Source of the DNA: Pseudomonas fluorescens Q2-87
GTDB lineage: Bacteria > Pseudomonadota > Gammaproteobacteria > Pseudomonadales > Pseudomonadaceae
Assembly (NCBI RefSeq): GCF_000281895.1
Contig: NZ_CM001558.1
Location: forward strand, 872,556 to 936,555
Length of the DNA: 64,000 nt
Reading direction: 5' to 3'
Shown: in pieces, positions 1 to 8,207 of the stretch
How positions within the stretch are numbered: the stretch's first letter is position 1
Layout of the letters: each line of letters starts with the position of its first letter
Notes under the pieces: model-generated
What the model saw: the letters and a program-made list of their open reading frames with translations, nothing else
What the model was told of the DNA's origin: nothing
Database searches by the model: none
Program-made: the position numbers and the translations under genes

Positions 1-503
1 ATACACCCAGCCCGAGCGGTTTTCGTATCGACCCGGCCACAGTGGTCACCTTGCGTGACGTTCTGGCGATCCTGGAGTTGCGCATCAGCCTGGAAGTGGA
101 GTCTGCCGGGCTGGCAGCGCAGCGTCGCAGCGACGAGCAACTGGCCACCATGCGCGCCGCCCTCGACGCCTTGAGCGAAAGCGCCGCCCACGCCAGCGAT
201 GCGGTGGCCTCGGACTTCGCCTTCCACCTGGAAATCGCCCTGTCCACCGGCAACCGCTATTTCACCGACATCATGACTCACCTGGGTACCAGCATCATTC
301 CGCGTACCCGGGTGAACTCCGCGCGCCTGGCCCACGATGACCAGCAGCGCTACATGAACCGCCTGAGCCGCGAGCACGAGGAGATCTACGACGCCATCGC
401 CCGCCAGGACTCCGAGGCGGCCCGTGCGGCTATGCGTTTGCACCTGACCAACAGCCGCGAACGGCTGCGCCAGGCTCATGAAGAAGCGCAAGCGCAGGGC
501 TAA
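1..503 (+). CDS. GntR-family (FadR subfamily, FCD domain) transcriptional regulator, 5' end missing
   Basis: The reading frame is open from the window edge and ends in TAA at 501-503, so only the C-terminal effector half is present; the N-terminal winged-helix DNA-binding domain lies upstream. What is visible is an all-helical FCD domain. It carries the metal/ligand signature of that family: an Asp-x3-His pair (DFAFH, about residue 58 of the visible part), a His in the REHEEIYDAI helix and a His in RLHLTNSRERL. Members of this family sense small carboxylates and repress adjacent catabolic genes. The next plus-strand operon degrades sugar diacids, so this is probably its local regulator; the ligand is inferred, not shown. 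A palindrome suited to such a dimer lies at 1325-1348. Confidence 0.85.
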   Translation, partial: TPSPSGFRIDPATVVTLRDVLAILELRISLEVESAGLAAQRRSDEQLATMRAALDALSESAAHASDAVASDFAFHLEIALSTGNRYFTDIMTHLGTSIIPRTRVNSARLAHDDQQRYMNRLSREHEEIYDAIARQDSEAARAAMRLHLTNSRERLRQAHEEAQAQG

Positions 504-521
504 GATGCTTCGCTGCCCTCT

Positions 522-615
522 GTGGCGAGGGAGCTTGCTCCCGCTGGGCTGCGAAGCGGCCCCCTTTTTATGAGTGAGTGTTTCGCACTCAAGCGGGAGC
601 AAGCTCCCTCGCCAC
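522..615. repeat. REP doublet (REPIN), GGGAGCTTGCTCCC family
   Basis: Two head-to-head copies of the same palindromic unit enclose about 45 bp. The left copy begins GTGGCGAGGGAGCTTGC and the right copy is its inverse ending in GCTCCCTCGCCAC. It lies between the regulator gene and the convergent small gene at 676-1035, where the transcribed hairpin could also end both transcripts. Four further copies of this family occur in the window. Confidence 0.9.
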
Positions 616-675
616 AGGGGAGGGGTGTCCGGTTTTCTATCGGTGTGCCTGTCTGACCAATAGTAGGCGCCAGTC

Positions 676-1035
676 CTACGCGCTGATCCGCAACATTTGC
701 GGCTCGGATATATCGTTGTCCCGGCCGCTCTCATAACTAACCTTGTAACGAAGCTCGACCAATTGGCCGGCGTAAGCTGTCAAGTCGGCATTGGTTAACG
801 TCACTGTCACCCCCTTGCGTGGCGTACCTTCCTCGCCTTCGGTCAGAGATGTAAACGCGCCTACCGAAGTTGGAGGCGTCGAGCCGACGCCCACAGTCAG
901 TTGGGCGTTCGAGTACGGGTGGAAAGCTGCATCCGGAATTTTCACGGTTAACGTCTTTGTCTTTGACAGGCTGAGCGTGACTTCCCCGCTGGCTGGAAAA
1001 TCCTTGAGCGTCGGTTTCGCAAACGTCTTCGCCAT
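676..1035 (-). CDS. Hypothetical small beta-rich protein, 119 aa
   Basis: I do not recognise this gene. The ATG at 1035 follows a strong Shine-Dalgarno (AAGGAG, 7 nt spacing), which supports real translation. The protein has no signal peptide, no cysteines and no predicted membrane segment. It is rich in Thr, Ser and Val in alternating strand-like patterns (VTLSLSKTKTLTVKI near residues 19-33, GVTVTLTNADLTAYAG near 75-90) and ends in a pattern resembling the last strand of an Ig-like unit (ISEPQMLRISA). This looks like one stand-alone beta-sandwich domain of the kind repeated in large Pseudomonas surface proteins, but that is inference from composition. It sits alone on the minus strand between a regulator and the operon it probably controls, so it may be a small accessory insertion. 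Confidence 0.65.
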   Translation of the reverse strand: MAKTFAKPTLKDFPASGEVTLSLSKTKTLTVKIPDAAFHPYSNAQLTVGVGSTPPTSVGAFTSLTEGEEGTPRKGVTVTLTNADLTAYAGQLVELRYKVSYESGRDNDISEPQMLRISA

Positions 1036-1308
1036 GATGTCACTCCTTGTGAGGCGGCCCTGCTCGTTGCGGACGGGCGACTCACTTAAAGGTTGAAAAA
1101 AGGACTACAGCCGGGCATGGCACGGCCATGTCTGGGTTATGCCCCGTTGCCCTGACGACGCCTACTGGCAGAGTTGACAGTGGCGATGAGCGGTGCTGGT
1201 GCTCGGTCGGCAAGTTTCATCACTCTTCCAATTTCTCTCAGAGCCCCGATTTATAAGGCTTCGCAACAAATACCCCAGCCCCGGCACGCGACAAAAGACG
1301 AAATGCAG

Positions 1309-1336
1309 TTGACGTTCATATTTTAAGTTGTACGAT
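1309..1336 (+). promoter_or_regulatory. Predicted sigma-70 promoter of the kdgD operon
   Basis: TTGACG at 1309-1314 (5 of 6 matches to the -35 consensus) is followed after 16 bp by TACGAT at 1331-1336 (4 of 6 matches to the -10 consensus). The -10 element falls inside the inverted repeat at 1325-1348, which suits repression by steric block. Transcription would start near 1343, leaving a leader of about 60 nt before the kdgD ATG at 1406. Confidence 0.5.
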
Positions 1337-1348
1337 GACCTACAACTT
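1325..1348. promoter_or_regulatory. Candidate operator: 8-bp perfect inverted repeat (AAGTTGTA-N8-TACAACTT)
   Basis: AAGTTGTA (1325-1332) and TACAACTT (1341-1348) are exact reverse complements separated by 8 bp. GntR/FCD regulators bind as dimers to dyads with TTGT/ACAA half-sites, and the C-terminal half of such a regulator is encoded just upstream (1-503). The dyad covers the predicted -10 element, so binding should repress. The assignment to this regulator is inference from motif type and position. Confidence 0.55.
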
Positions 1349-1405
1349 CTCGTGAAGCTGAACCATTTCTTACAACACAACATTTGCGTCCAGGGTGTTC
1401 GAATA

Positions 1406-2317
1406 ATGAATCCACAAGAACTGAAGTCCATCCTCTCGTCTGGCCTGCTGTCGTTCCCGGTCACCGATTTCACTGCCCAAGGCGATTTCAATCGCGACAG
1501 CTATATCAAGCGCCTCGAGTGGCTGGCCCCGTATGGCGCCTCTGCATTGTTCGCAGCGGGCGGCACCGGTGAATTCTTCTCCCTGGCTGCCAGCGAGTAC
1601 TCGCAAGTCATCAAGACCGCTGTCGATACCTGCGCTACCAGCGTGCCAATCCTTGCCGGTGTCGGCGGTGCCACCCGCCAGGCCATCGAATATGCTCAAG
1701 AAGCCGAGCGCCTGGGTGCCAAGGGCCTGTTGCTGCTGCCGCACTACCTGACCGAAGCCAGCCAGGACGGGGTTGCCGCCCACGTTGAAGCCGTGTGCAA
1801 ATCGGTGAAGATCGGCGTCGTGGTCTACAACCGCAACGTTTGCCGCCTGAACGCCACCCTGCTGGAACAACTGGCCGAGCGCTGCCCGAACCTGATCGGT
1901 TACAAAGATGGCCTGGGCGATATCGAACTGATGGTGTCGATCCGTCGTCGCCTCGGCGACCGTTTCAGCTACCTGGGCGGCCTGCCGACCGCTGAAGTCT
2001 ATGCCGCGGCCTACAAGGCCCTGGGCGTACCGGTCTACTCCTCGGCGGTGTTCAACTTCATCCCGAAAACCGCGATGGACTTCTACCACGCCATTGCCCG
2101 CGACGATCACGAGACCGTCGGCAAGATCATCGACGACTTCTTCCTGCCTTACCTGGACATCCGCAACCGCAAGGCCGGTTACGCCGTGAGCATCGTCAAG
2201 GCCGGCGCGAAGATCGTTGGCTATGACGCAGGTCCTGTGCGCACGCCATTGACCGACTTGCTGCCAGAAGAATACGAAGCACTGGCCGCGCTGATCGACA
2301 AGCAAGGCAAGCAGTAA
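1406..2317 (+). CDS. kdgD: 5-dehydro-4-deoxyglucarate dehydratase (KdgD)
   Basis: The enzyme decarboxylates and dehydrates 5-keto-4-deoxy-D-glucarate to 2,5-dioxopentanoate (2-oxoglutarate semialdehyde), the third-last compound on the route from galactarate or glucarate to the TCA cycle. The 303-aa product is a DapA-fold class I aldolase-type lyase. The GGTGEF motif is at 52-57, the conserved Tyr in VVYNRN is at 141, and the Schiff-base Lys is Lys167 in GYKDG. Length matches the family. I chose the ATG at 1406 because the product then starts as known KdgD proteins do and an AGGG lies 10 nt upstream; an in-frame start at 1328 would fall inside the operator/promoter. First gene of the diacid operon, followed by a hairpin plus T-tract. 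Confidence 0.95.
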   Translation: MNPQELKSILSSGLLSFPVTDFTAQGDFNRDSYIKRLEWLAPYGASALFAAGGTGEFFSLAASEYSQVIKTAVDTCATSVPILAGVGGATRQAIEYAQEAERLGAKGLLLLPHYLTEASQDGVAAHVEAVCKSVKIGVVVYNRNVCRLNATLLEQLAERCPNLIGYKDGLGDIELMVSIRRRLGDRFSYLGGLPTAEVYAAAYKALGVPVYSSAVFNFIPKTAMDFYHAIARDDHETVGKIIDDFFLPYLDIRNRKAGYAVSIVKAGAKIVGYDAGPVRTPLTDLLPEEYEALAALIDKQGKQ

Positions 2318-2330
2318 CAGACCCGGCAAG

Positions 2331-2355
2331 GCCGCTGAGCGATCAGCGGCTTTTT
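2331..2355 (+). terminator. Intrinsic terminator or attenuator between kdgD and the dehydrogenase gene
   Basis: GCCGCTGA (2331-2338), a 4-nt loop and TCAGCGGC (2343-2350) form a perfect 8-bp stem directly followed by TTTTT. It lies inside an apparent operon, only 44 nt before the next start codon, so partial read-through would lower expression of the downstream genes relative to kdgD. Confidence 0.7.
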
Positions 2356-2398
2356 GCGTAAGGCTGTTTGTAACGACTTTATTTGAGGAGAAGCATCC

Positions 2399-3844
2399 GT
2401 GGCAGATGCAAAGCGTTTCGATAACTACATCAACGGTCAGTGGGTGGCCGGTGCCGACTATTGCACCAACATCAACCCGTCTGACTTGTCCGATGTCATC
2501 GGTGAATACGCCAAGGCTGACGCAGCGCAAGTCAACGCCGCCATCGAAGCCGCCCGCGCCGCTTTCCCGGCCTGGTCGACCTCGGGCATCCAGGCCCGTC
2601 ACGACGCGCTGGACAAAGTCGGCAGCGAGATCCTCGCCCGCCGCGAAGAACTCGGCCAACTGCTGGCCCGGGAAGAGGGCAAGACCCTGCCTGAGGCCAT
2701 CGGCGAAGTGACCCGCGCCGGTAATATTTTCAAATTCTTCGCTGGCGAGTGCCTGCGCCTGTCCGGCGATTACGTGCCGTCGGTGCGTCCGGGCGTCAAT
2801 GTCGAAGTCACTCGTGAAGCCCTGGGTGTGGTCGGCCTGATCACCCCGTGGAACTTCCCGATCGCTATCCCTGCGTGGAAGATTGCCCCGGCCCTGGCCT
2901 ACGGCAACTGCGTGGTGATCAAGCCCGCCGAGCTGGTGCCTGGCTGCGCCTGGGCTTTGGCCGAGATCATTTCCCGCGCTGGCTTCCCGGCCGGTGCGTT
3001 CAACCTGGTGATGGGCAGCGGCCGTGTGGTCGGTGAAGTCCTGGTCAACAGCCCGAAAGTCGACGGCATCAGCTTCACCGGTTCCGTGGGTGTGGGTCGC
3101 CAGATCGCGGTCAACTGCGTGGCGCGCCAGGCCAAGGTGCAACTGGAGATGGGCGGCAAGAACCCGCAGATCATCCTCGACGACGCCGACCTCAAGCAGG
3201 CCGTCGAACTGGCGGTGCAGAGCGCGTTCTACTCCACCGGCCAGCGTTGCACGGCTTCGAGCCGCCTGATCGTTACCGCGGGTATCCACGACAAGTTCGT
3301 CGCGGCCATGGCCGAGCGCATGCAGTCGATCAAGGTTGGCCATGCCTTGAAGGCTGGCACCGATATCGGCCCGGTCGTCTCCGAAGCCCAGCTCAACCAG
3401 GACTTGAAATACATCGACATCGGCCAGAGCGAAGGTGCGCGGCTGGTCAGCGGTGGCGGCGTGGTGACGTGTGACACCGAAGGTTACTTCCTGGCGCCGA
3501 CGTTGTTTGCCGACAGTGAAGCTTCGATGCGCATCAGCCGCGAAGAAATCTTCGGCCCGGTGGCCAACGTCGTGCGCGTGGCTGACTACGAGGCGGCGCT
3601 GGCGATGGCCAACGACACCGAGTTCGGTTTGTCAGCCGGTATCGCGACCACCTCGTTGAAATATGCCAACCACTTCAAGCGCCACTCCCAAGCGGGCATG
3701 GTGATGGTCAACCTGCCGACTGCCGGCGTGGATTACCACGTGCCGTTCGGTGGGCGCAAAGGTTCGTCCTATGGTTCGCGCGAGCAAGGTCGCTATGCGC
3801 AAGAGTTCTACACCGTGGTGAAAACTTCTTACATCGGATCGTAA
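2399..3844 (+). CDS. 2,5-dioxovalerate (2-oxoglutarate semialdehyde) dehydrogenase, aldehyde dehydrogenase family
   Basis: It oxidises 2-oxoglutarate semialdehyde, the product of KdgD, to 2-oxoglutarate with NAD(P)+. The 481-aa protein is a complete aldehyde dehydrogenase: oxyanion-hole Asn152 in PWNFP, cofactor-binding FTGSVGVGR near 226-234, general base Glu250 in LEMGGKNP and nucleophile Cys284 in GQRCTASS. The start is a GTG preceded by GAGGAG with 8 nt spacing; no ATG fits better. Known KGSA dehydrogenases of three types exist in pseudomonads. The substrate is assigned here from operon context (kdgD upstream, permease and garD downstream), and succinate-semialdehyde activity cannot be excluded from sequence alone. 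Confidence 0.9.
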   Translation: MADAKRFDNYINGQWVAGADYCTNINPSDLSDVIGEYAKADAAQVNAAIEAARAAFPAWSTSGIQARHDALDKVGSEILARREELGQLLAREEGKTLPEAIGEVTRAGNIFKFFAGECLRLSGDYVPSVRPGVNVEVTREALGVVGLITPWNFPIAIPAWKIAPALAYGNCVVIKPAELVPGCAWALAEIISRAGFPAGAFNLVMGSGRVVGEVLVNSPKVDGISFTGSVGVGRQIAVNCVARQAKVQLEMGGKNPQIILDDADLKQAVELAVQSAFYSTGQRCTASSRLIVTAGIHDKFVAAMAERMQSIKVGHALKAGTDIGPVVSEAQLNQDLKYIDIGQSEGARLVSGGGVVTCDTEGYFLAPTLFADSEASMRISREEIFGPVANVVRVADYEAALAMANDTEFGLSAGIATTSLKYANHFKRHSQAGMVMVNLPTAGVDYHVPFGGRKGSSYGSREQGRYAQEFYTVVKTSYIGS

Positions 3845-3854
3845 GTGCGGCACC

Positions 3855-3880
3855 GCCAGGGCAGGACATCCTGCCTTGGC
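3855..3880 (+). promoter_or_regulatory. Intercistronic hairpin between dehydrogenase and permease genes
   Basis: GCCAGGGCAGG (3855-3865) and CCTGCCTTGGC (3870-3880) form an 11-bp stem with one G-U pair and a 4-nt loop. No T-tract follows, so it is more likely an mRNA-stability or processing element than a terminator. Confidence 0.5.
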
Positions 3881-3902
3881 GACACAATCTGCTGACCCGC
3901 AT

Positions 3903-3910
3903 AAAAATAA
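3903..3910 (+). promoter_or_regulatory. Candidate Hfq/Crc catabolite-repression (CA) motif before the permease
   Basis: AAAAATAA fits the AAnAAnAA pattern bound by Hfq with Crc in Pseudomonas. It ends 3 nt before the Shine-Dalgarno region (GTGGGAG at 3914-3920) of the permease start at 3930, the usual position for translational repression of uptake genes during growth on preferred carbon sources. The function is inferred from motif and position. Confidence 0.45.
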
Positions 3911-3929
3911 ATAGTGGGAGTACATTTAC

Positions 3930-5294
3930 ATGCAAGCGACCAAGCCGACTCACGTCCGCTATTTGATCCTGCTCATGCTGTTTCTGGTGACGACGATCAA
4001 CTACGCTGACCGTGCCACCATCGCCATCGCAGGCTCCAGCCTGCAAAAAGACCTCGGCATCGACGCCGTTACCCTCGGTTATATCTTCTCCGCTTTCGGC
4101 TGGGCCTACGTGGCCGGGCAGATTCCTGGCGGCTGGCTGCTCGACCGTTTCGGGTCGAAAAAAATCTATGCCCTGAGCATTTTCACCTGGTCGCTGTTCA
4201 CCGTGCTGCAAGGCTATGTCGGTGAATTCGGCATGTCCACGGCCGTGGTTGCGCTGTTCATGCTGCGCTTTCTGGTTGGGCTGGCCGAAGCGCCATCCTT
4301 CCCGGGCAACGCACGCATCGTCGCCGCCTGGTTTCCCACCGCAGAACGCGGCACCGCTTCGGCGATCTTCAACTCGGCGCAGTATTTCGCCACCGTGTTG
4401 TTCGCACCGCTGATGGGTTGGATCGTCTACCGCTTCGGCTGGCAGCACGTGTTCATCGTCATGGGCGTGATCGGCATCGTGTTCTCGCTGATCTGGCTGA
4501 AGGTGATCCATAGCCCGCGCCAGCACCCGATGATCAACGAAGCCGAGTTCAATCACATCGCCGCCAACGGCGCGATGGTCGATATGGACCAGGACAAGGG
4601 CAAGGAAAAGAAAGCCGACGGTCCGAAGTGGGATTACATCCGTCAACTGCTGACCAACCGTATGATGCTCGGTGTTTACCTGGGTCAATACTGCATCAAC
4701 GGCATCACTTACTTCTTCCTGACCTGGTTCCCGGTGTACCTGGTGCAGGAACGCGGCATGACTATCCTCAAGGCCGGCTTCATCGCGTCCTTGCCGGCCA
4801 TCTGCGGTTTCATCGGTGGTGTACTCGGCGGGGTCATTTCCGACTACCTGCTGCGCAAAGGCCACTCGCTGACCTTTGCCCGCAAGGCGCCGATCATCGC
4901 CGGCCTGCTGGTTTCCAGCAGCATCGTGGCGTGCAACTACGTGGACATCGAATGGATGGTGGTGGGCTTCATGGCCCTGGCCTTCTTCGGCAAAGGCGTG
5001 GGCGCGCTGGGTTGGGCCGTGGTGTCCGACACGTCGCCTAAACAGATCGCCGGTTTGAGCGGCGGCCTGTTCAACACCTTTGGTAACCTGGCATCGATCA
5101 CCACGCCAATCGTCATCGGCTACATCATCAGCGCCACCGGTTCGTTCAAGTGGGCACTGGTGTTCGTGGGCTGCAACGCGTTGGTAGCAGTGTTCAGCTA
5201 CCTGGTCATCGTTGGCCCGATCAAGCGTGTGGTACTCAAGGAACCTACGGCCAAGGATGCCGACATCTCCAGCCTGTCTGAAGCTAAATCCTGA
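3930..5294 (+). CDS. D-galactarate/D-glucarate MFS permease (anion:cation symporter family)
   Basis: A 454-aa major facilitator transporter with 12 hydrophobic segments and a polar central loop (near residues 205-232, rich in Lys and Asp). Features of the ACS branch (GudP/GarP/ExuT type) are the [13 protein letters not shown] segment in the first helix, [21 protein letters not shown] between helices 2 and 3, and [18 protein letters not shown] in helix 4. It would import galactarate and/or glucarate with protons across the inner membrane. GGGAG lies 9 nt before the ATG. Its stop overlaps the Shine-Dalgarno of garD, indicating translational coupling. The substrate rests mainly on the flanking catabolic genes. 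Confidence 0.9.
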   Translation: MQATKPTHVRYLILLMLFLVTTINYADRATIAIAGSSLQKDLGIDAVTLGYIFSAFGWAYVAGQIPGGWLLDRFGSKKIYALSIFTWSLFTVLQGYVGEFGMSTAVVALFMLRFLVGLAEAPSFPGNARIVAAWFPTAERGTASAIFNSAQYFATVLFAPLMGWIVYRFGWQHVFIVMGVIGIVFSLIWLKVIHSPRQHPMINEAEFNHIAANGAMVDMDQDKGKEKKADGPKWDYIRQLLTNRMMLGVYLGQYCINGITYFFLTWFPVYLVQERGMTILKAGFIASLPAICGFIGGVLGGVISDYLLRKGHSLTFARKAPIIAGLLVSSSIVACNYVDIEWMVVGFMALAFFGKGVGALGWAVVSDTSPKQIAGLSGGLFNTFGNLASITTPIVIGYIISATGSFKWALVFVGCNALVAVFSYLVIVGPIKRVVLKEPTAKDADISSLSEAKS

Positions 5295-5307
5295 AGGAGC
5301 GGCATCG

Positions 5308-6861
5308 ATGCAACTGATTGAACATGCCGATTCGCCTCGTTACATCCGCCTGCATGAGCGGGACAACGTCGTGATCGTCGTCAATGACCAAGGCGTACCG
5401 GCCGGGACCGAGTTCCCGGACGGCTTGGTCACCGTGGACTTTGTACCGCAGAGCCACAAGGTCACCCTGGAAGATATTCCCGAGGGCGGCGAGGTGATTC
5501 GCTACGGCCAGGTCATTGGCTACGCGTTGCAGCCGATCCCCCGTGGCAGTTGGGTCAAGGAAGACCAGCTGCGCATGCCCACCGCGCCACCGTTGGACAG
5601 CCTGCCGCTGTCCACCGACGTGCCGGCGGCCGATGCGCCGCTGGAGGGTTACACCTTCGAAGGTTATCGCAACGCCGACGGTACCGTCGGTACGCGCAAT
5701 ATCCTCGGCATCACCACGACCGTGCAGTGCGTGACCGGGGTGCTGGATCACGCGGTCAAGCGCATCAAGGATGAGTTGCTGCCCAAGTACCCGAACGTCG
5801 ATGACGTGGTGGCGCTGACCCATAGCTACGGCTGTGGCGTGGCGATCACCGCCACTGACGCCTACATCCCGATCCGCACCGTGCGCAACCTGGCGCGCAA
5901 CCCGAACCTGGGTGGCGAAGCACTGGTGATCAGTCTGGGCTGCGAGAAATTGCAGGCCGGTCAGGTGATGCATGAAGGCGACAGCTCGGTGGACCTCAGC
6001 GAGCCTTGGCTGTATCGCTTGCAGGACTCCAGTCACGGTTTCACCGAAATGATCGAGCAGATCATGGAGCTGGCTGAGACTCGCCTGAAGAGACTCGACC
6101 AGCGCCGCCGCGAAACCGTGCCGGCCTCGGAACTGATCCTGGGCATGCAGTGCGGCGGCAGCGATGCGTTCTCCGGTATTACCGCCAACCCGGCCCTGGG
6201 CTATGCCTCGGACTTGCTGTTGCGTGCCGGGGCGACGGTGATGTTTTCCGAAGTCACCGAAGTGCGCGATGCCATCTACCTGTTGACCTCCCGGGCGCAA
6301 ACCCAGGAAGTCGCCCAGGAGCTGGTGCGCGAAATGGACTGGTACGACCGGTACCTGGCCAAGGGCGAAGCGGATCGCAGCGCCAACACCACGCCGGGCA
6401 ACAAGAAGGGCGGGTTGTCGAACATCGTCGAGAAATCCCTGGGGTCGATCGTCAAGTCCGGCAGCAGCGCGATCAATGGCGTGCTCGGCCCGGGCGAACG
6501 CTTCAAGCAGAAGGGCCTGATCTTCTGCGCCACGCCGGCCAGCGATTTCGTCTGCGGCACGCTGCAACTCGCGGCGGGGATGAACCTGCATGTGTTCACC
6601 ACGGGTCGGGGCACGCCTTACGGCTTGGCGATGGCACCGGTGGTGAAGGTCTCGACCCGCACCGAACTGGCCCAGCGCTGGCCGGACCTGATCGACATCG
6701 ACGCCGGCCGGATCGCCACCGGACGCGCCACCATCGAGGAGCTGGGTTGGGAGTTGTTCCACTACTACCTGGACGTGGCCAGCGGCAGGAAGCAGACCTG
6801 GGCGGAGCGGCACAAGCTGTTCAACGACATCACGCTGTTCAACCCGGCGCCGATTACTTGA
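5308..6861 (+). CDS. garD: Galactarate dehydratase (GarD)
   Basis: It dehydrates galactarate (mucate) to 5-keto-4-deoxy-D-glucarate, feeding KdgD at the start of the operon. The 517-aa protein has an N-terminal SAF-like domain (about 1-80) followed by the UxaA/altronate-hydrolase-type catalytic domain. The latter starts at [13 protein letters not shown] (near 115) and includes the cysteine-containing [16 protein letters not shown] and [11 protein letters not shown] motifs expected of this iron-dependent enzyme. Length matches GarD (about 520 aa). The ATG at 5308 follows AAGGAG with 9 nt spacing; the in-frame start at 5212 lies inside the permease gene. No glucarate dehydratase gene (gudD) is seen in this locus, so glucarate use would need an enzyme from elsewhere. 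Confidence 0.95.
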   Translation: MQLIEHADSPRYIRLHERDNVVIVVNDQGVPAGTEFPDGLVTVDFVPQSHKVTLEDIPEGGEVIRYGQVIGYALQPIPRGSWVKEDQLRMPTAPPLDSLPLSTDVPAADAPLEGYTFEGYRNADGTVGTRNILGITTTVQCVTGVLDHAVKRIKDELLPKYPNVDDVVALTHSYGCGVAITATDAYIPIRTVRNLARNPNLGGEALVISLGCEKLQAGQVMHEGDSSVDLSEPWLYRLQDSSHGFTEMIEQIMELAETRLKRLDQRRRETVPASELILGMQCGGSDAFSGITANPALGYASDLLLRAGATVMFSEVTEVRDAIYLLTSRAQTQEVAQELVREMDWYDRYLAKGEADRSANTTPGNKKGGLSNIVEKSLGSIVKSGSSAINGVLGPGERFKQKGLIFCATPASDFVCGTLQLAAGMNLHVFTTGRGTPYGLAMAPVVKVSTRTELAQRWPDLIDIDAGRIATGRATIEELGWELFHYYLDVASGRKQTWAERHKLFNDITLFNPAPIT

Positions 6862-6886
6862 TCACTTGTTGATCGCCGAGAACCAC

Positions 6887-7045
6887 TGTGGGAGCGGGCT
6901 TGCTCGCGAAGGCGGCAGTTCAGCTTGCATTGATGTTGGCTGAGCCGACGTCTTCGCGAGCAAGCTCGCTCCCACAAGGGGGCTGCGGTGGATATGGATT
7001 TTGTGTTCACCAAAGAACAAATGTGGGAGCGAGCCTGCTCGCGAA
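6887..7045. repeat. REP cluster (three units), GGGAGCGGGCTTGCTC family
   Basis: An inverted pair (units at 6887-6910 and about 6951-6976) is followed by a third unit in direct orientation at 7022-7045. The units share TGTGGGAGC followed by a GCTCGCGAA end. The cluster fills the gap between garD and the AEC permease gene and probably acts as the transcript end of the garD operon, since no separate T-tract terminator is present. Confidence 0.9.
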
Positions 7046-7122
7046 GACGCTTCACCAGACGCCAACGCCGTGGGTGGCTTATCATTAGCCACCTAACGAC
7101 ACCCCTTTCAAAGGTCCCCGGC

Positions 7123-8064
7123 ATGCTGGCAATTTTCCTCGAAACCCTGAATATCACCGCGCCGGTGTTTGCCATGCTGTTTTTGGGGACGTTGCTCAAG
7201 CGCATCTACTGGATCAACGACAATTTCATCCACATCGCCTCGTCCCTGGTGTTCAACGTCACCATGCCGGCGCTGTTGTTCCTCGGCATCCTCCATGCCG
7301 ACCTGCACGCGGCGTTGCAGCCCGACCTGCTGATCTATTTCTCCATCGCTACCCTGGTGAGCTTTGCGATGGCCTGGGGTTGGGCGATCTGGCGTTGCCC
7401 GCGCGAGGATCGCGGCATCTATACCCAAGGTGCGTTTCGCGGCAACAACGGCGTGATCGGCCTGGCGCTGGCGGCGAGCATGTACGGCGACTACGGGATT
7501 TCCTTGGGGGCGATACTCGCGGCGCTGGTGATCCTGTTCTACAACACCCTGTCGACCATCGTCCTGGCGGTATACAGCCCGGTGATCAAGTCCGATCCGT
7601 GGAGCATCTGCAAAAGCGTTATCAGCAATCCCCTGATCATCAGCGTGATCGTCGCCGCACCGTTTGCCTATTGGCAGATCGGCCTGCCGAACTGGTTCGA
7701 GACCTCGGCCAAATACCTCTCGCAAATGACCTTGCCCCTGGCGCTGATCTGCATCGGCGGCACGCTGTCCCTTGCAGCCTTGCGCAAGAGCGGCAAGATG
7801 GCCCTGAGTTCGAGCCTGGTGAAAATGGTCGGCCTGCCGCTGCTGACCACCCTCGGTGCCTGGCTCTGGGGTTTTCGCGGGGCCGAGTTGGGGATTCTGT
7901 TCCTGTACTTCGGCAGCCCCACCGCTGCGGCCAGCTTCGTCATGGCCCGGGCGGCCGAGGGTAACCATGAACTGGCGGCGGCGATCATCGTCATCACCAC
8001 GTTGATGGCGGCGATTACCACTAATGTGGGGATTTTTGTGTTGCAGTGGGGTGGGTGGATCTAG
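7123..8064 (+). CDS. AEC-family (auxin efflux carrier / malate permease-like) transporter
   Basis: A 313-aa integral membrane protein with about ten hydrophobic helices in the inverted-repeat arrangement of the AEC family. Typical features are the N-terminal APVFAMLFLGTLLKR segment, FNVTMPALLF in helix 2, GAFRGNNGVIGLALA in the middle, and a C-terminal segment with TAAASFVMARAAEGN. Bacterial members move dicarboxylates or other organic acids; no substrate can be read from the sequence. The ATG at 7123 gives the family N-terminus; it has only a weak AAAGG upstream. It lies downstream of the diacid operon but is separated from it by REP elements, so functional linkage is uncertain. Confidence 0.85.
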   Translation: MLAIFLETLNITAPVFAMLFLGTLLKRIYWINDNFIHIASSLVFNVTMPALLFLGILHADLHAALQPDLLIYFSIATLVSFAMAWGWAIWRCPREDRGIYTQGAFRGNNGVIGLALAASMYGDYGISLGAILAALVILFYNTLSTIVLAVYSPVIKSDPWSICKSVISNPLIISVIVAAPFAYWQIGLPNWFETSAKYLSQMTLPLALICIGGTLSLAALRKSGKMALSSSLVKMVGLPLLTTLGAWLWGFRGAELGILFLYFGSPTAAASFVMARAAEGNHELAAAIIVITTLMAAITTNVGIFVLQWGGWI

Positions 8065-8093
8065 GTTCGGGTTTGCGGTGTTCTTTCGATCCA

Positions 8094-8174
8094 TTCGCGA
8101 GCAAGCCCGCTCCCATATTCGACCGCGTTCCCATGGAAGAACGCAGTCAATGTGGGAGCGGGCTTGCTCGCGAA
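8094..8174. repeat. REP doublet, GGGAGCGGGCTTGCTC family (inverted orientation)
   Basis: Here the two units point the other way: the left starts TTCGCGAGCAAGCCCGC and the right ends GCTTGCTCGCGAA. It sits between convergent genes (AEC permease and the decarboxylase-family gene) and is the only visible transcript-ending structure for both. Confidence 0.88.
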
Positions 8175-8207
8175 GAGGCCTGACCTGTCACTGCAAGGCT
8201 CAGGCTT

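Larger units (their letters stand above)
1036..1405. other. Intergenic region with divergent promoters (small gene / kdgD operon)
   Basis: This 370-bp gap carries the Shine-Dalgarno of the minus-strand small gene at its left end, and the promoter, operator and leader of the plus-strand kdgD operon at its right end (1309-1405). Between about 1045 and 1300 I see no convincing gene. The open frame on the minus strand at 1162-1491 has no Shine-Dalgarno, overlaps kdgD in antisense and has no coding-like composition. Confidence 0.6.

Noticed and set aside
1162..1491. Possible 109-aa minus-strand gene in the regulator-kdgD gap
   Set aside because: No Shine-Dalgarno, overlaps the kdgD start and the operator, and Arg/Cys/Ser-rich composition unlike neighbouring genes.
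1370..3343. 657-codon open frame on the minus strand
   Set aside because: Antisense to kdgD and the aldehyde dehydrogenase; no ribosome site and shadow-like composition.
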